The notes beneath the pieces are model-generated. The model worked only from the letters and a program-made list of their open reading frames with translations, made no database searches and had not been told where the DNA came from. From CAKOSP01 sp964371745 (lineage in GTDB: Bacteria > Bacillota_I > Bacilli_A > RF39 > UBA660), in the NCBI GenBank assembly GCA_964371745.1, contig CAYJNS010000059.1, forward strand, positions 1 through 6,992: DNA of 6,992 nucleotides, in the 5' to 3' direction. Below, in pieces: positions 6,882 through 6,992 of the stretch (the stretch's first letter is position 1; each line of letters begins with the position of its first letter). A program made the position numbers and the translations under genes.

Positions 6882-6925
6882 TTAAATATAGTTTTTTTAT
6901 AAGTAGTTTGTCATTTTTATGTAAT

Positions 6926-6946
6926 CTTTGTTCTACAAGAACAAAG
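6926..6946. repeat. 21-nt palindrome upstream of ariA, candidate operator or leader hairpin
   Basis: CTTTGTTCT (6926-6934) and AGAACAAAG (6938-6946) are perfect complements around ACA. It is centred 84 bp upstream of the ariA ATG. No U-run follows on either strand, so it is a poor terminator. It lies immediately downstream of a distal TATAAT (6953-6958), where a bound repressor would block that promoter. The central GTTCT...AGAAC is only loosely like a Gram-positive LexA box (GAAC...GTTC), with half-sites in the opposite order, so I do not call it one. Confidence 0.55.
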
Positions 6947-6952
6947 ACGAAT

Positions 6953-6958
6953 ATTATA
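6953..6958 (-). promoter_or_regulatory. Possible distal -10 box upstream of ariA
   Basis: The minus strand has a perfect TATAAT. The only -35-like hexamer (TTGAAA, 6980-6985) is 21 nt away, too far for a standard promoter, and AATAAT lies at 17 nt. In such AT-rich DNA this could be chance. Its main interest is its position directly before the 6926-6946 palindrome. Confidence 0.25.
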
Positions 6959-6992
6959 ATTGATTAAATTTATATATTATTTCAATATTTTT

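Noticed and set aside
6954..6992. C-terminal tail of an upstream minus-strand gene
   Set aside because: Only twelve open codons before TAA. In DNA this AT-rich that is not evidence, and the tail does not resemble the missing amidase half.

Overview
This AT-rich window looks like a low-GC Gram-positive (Bacillota, probably Bacilli). The reasons are strong AGGAGG-type ribosome binding sites, consensus sigma-A promoters, a typical Sec signal peptide and a LysM-type cell-wall amidase. The LysM wording (GDSLYSIA...FNTTVDELK) recalls Gemella-like organisms, but that genus guess is low confidence. Every gene I can support lies on the minus strand, so transcription runs from high to low coordinates.

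In transcription order, 6992-6853 is a leader carrying a perfect 9-bp inverted repeat and two candidate -10 boxes. Next come ariA (6852-5494), an ABC/SMC-like AAA ATPase, and ariB (5485-4568), a DUF4435/Toprim-type protein. Their gap is 8 nt, and the ariB ribosome binding site overlaps the ariA stop. Gene order, sizes and motifs fit PARIS, an anti-phage abortive-infection system in which the ATPase senses a phage anti-restriction protein and releases a Toprim nuclease that cuts tRNA.

Just downstream of ariB, after a 13-bp inverted repeat, lies a 5'-truncated N-acetylmuramoyl-L-alanine amidase (4493-3354). The C-terminal part of the catalytic domain and five LysM repeats remain. An in-frame stop precedes the first residue that still looks like the family, so the defence module seems to have inserted into, or replaced, the front half of a wall-hydrolase gene.

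A 251-bp gap (3353-3103) holds two 25-nt palindromes sharing the same outer arms. It precedes an overlapping pair of flavoprotein genes: a BaiN/HI0933-family oxidoreductase (3093-1915, GTG start) and a COG2509-type FAD-dependent dehydrogenase (1928-357). These look like chromosomal housekeeping genes. After a 225-bp gap containing a near-consensus promoter, the window ends inside the first 43 codons of a secreted protein (131-1).
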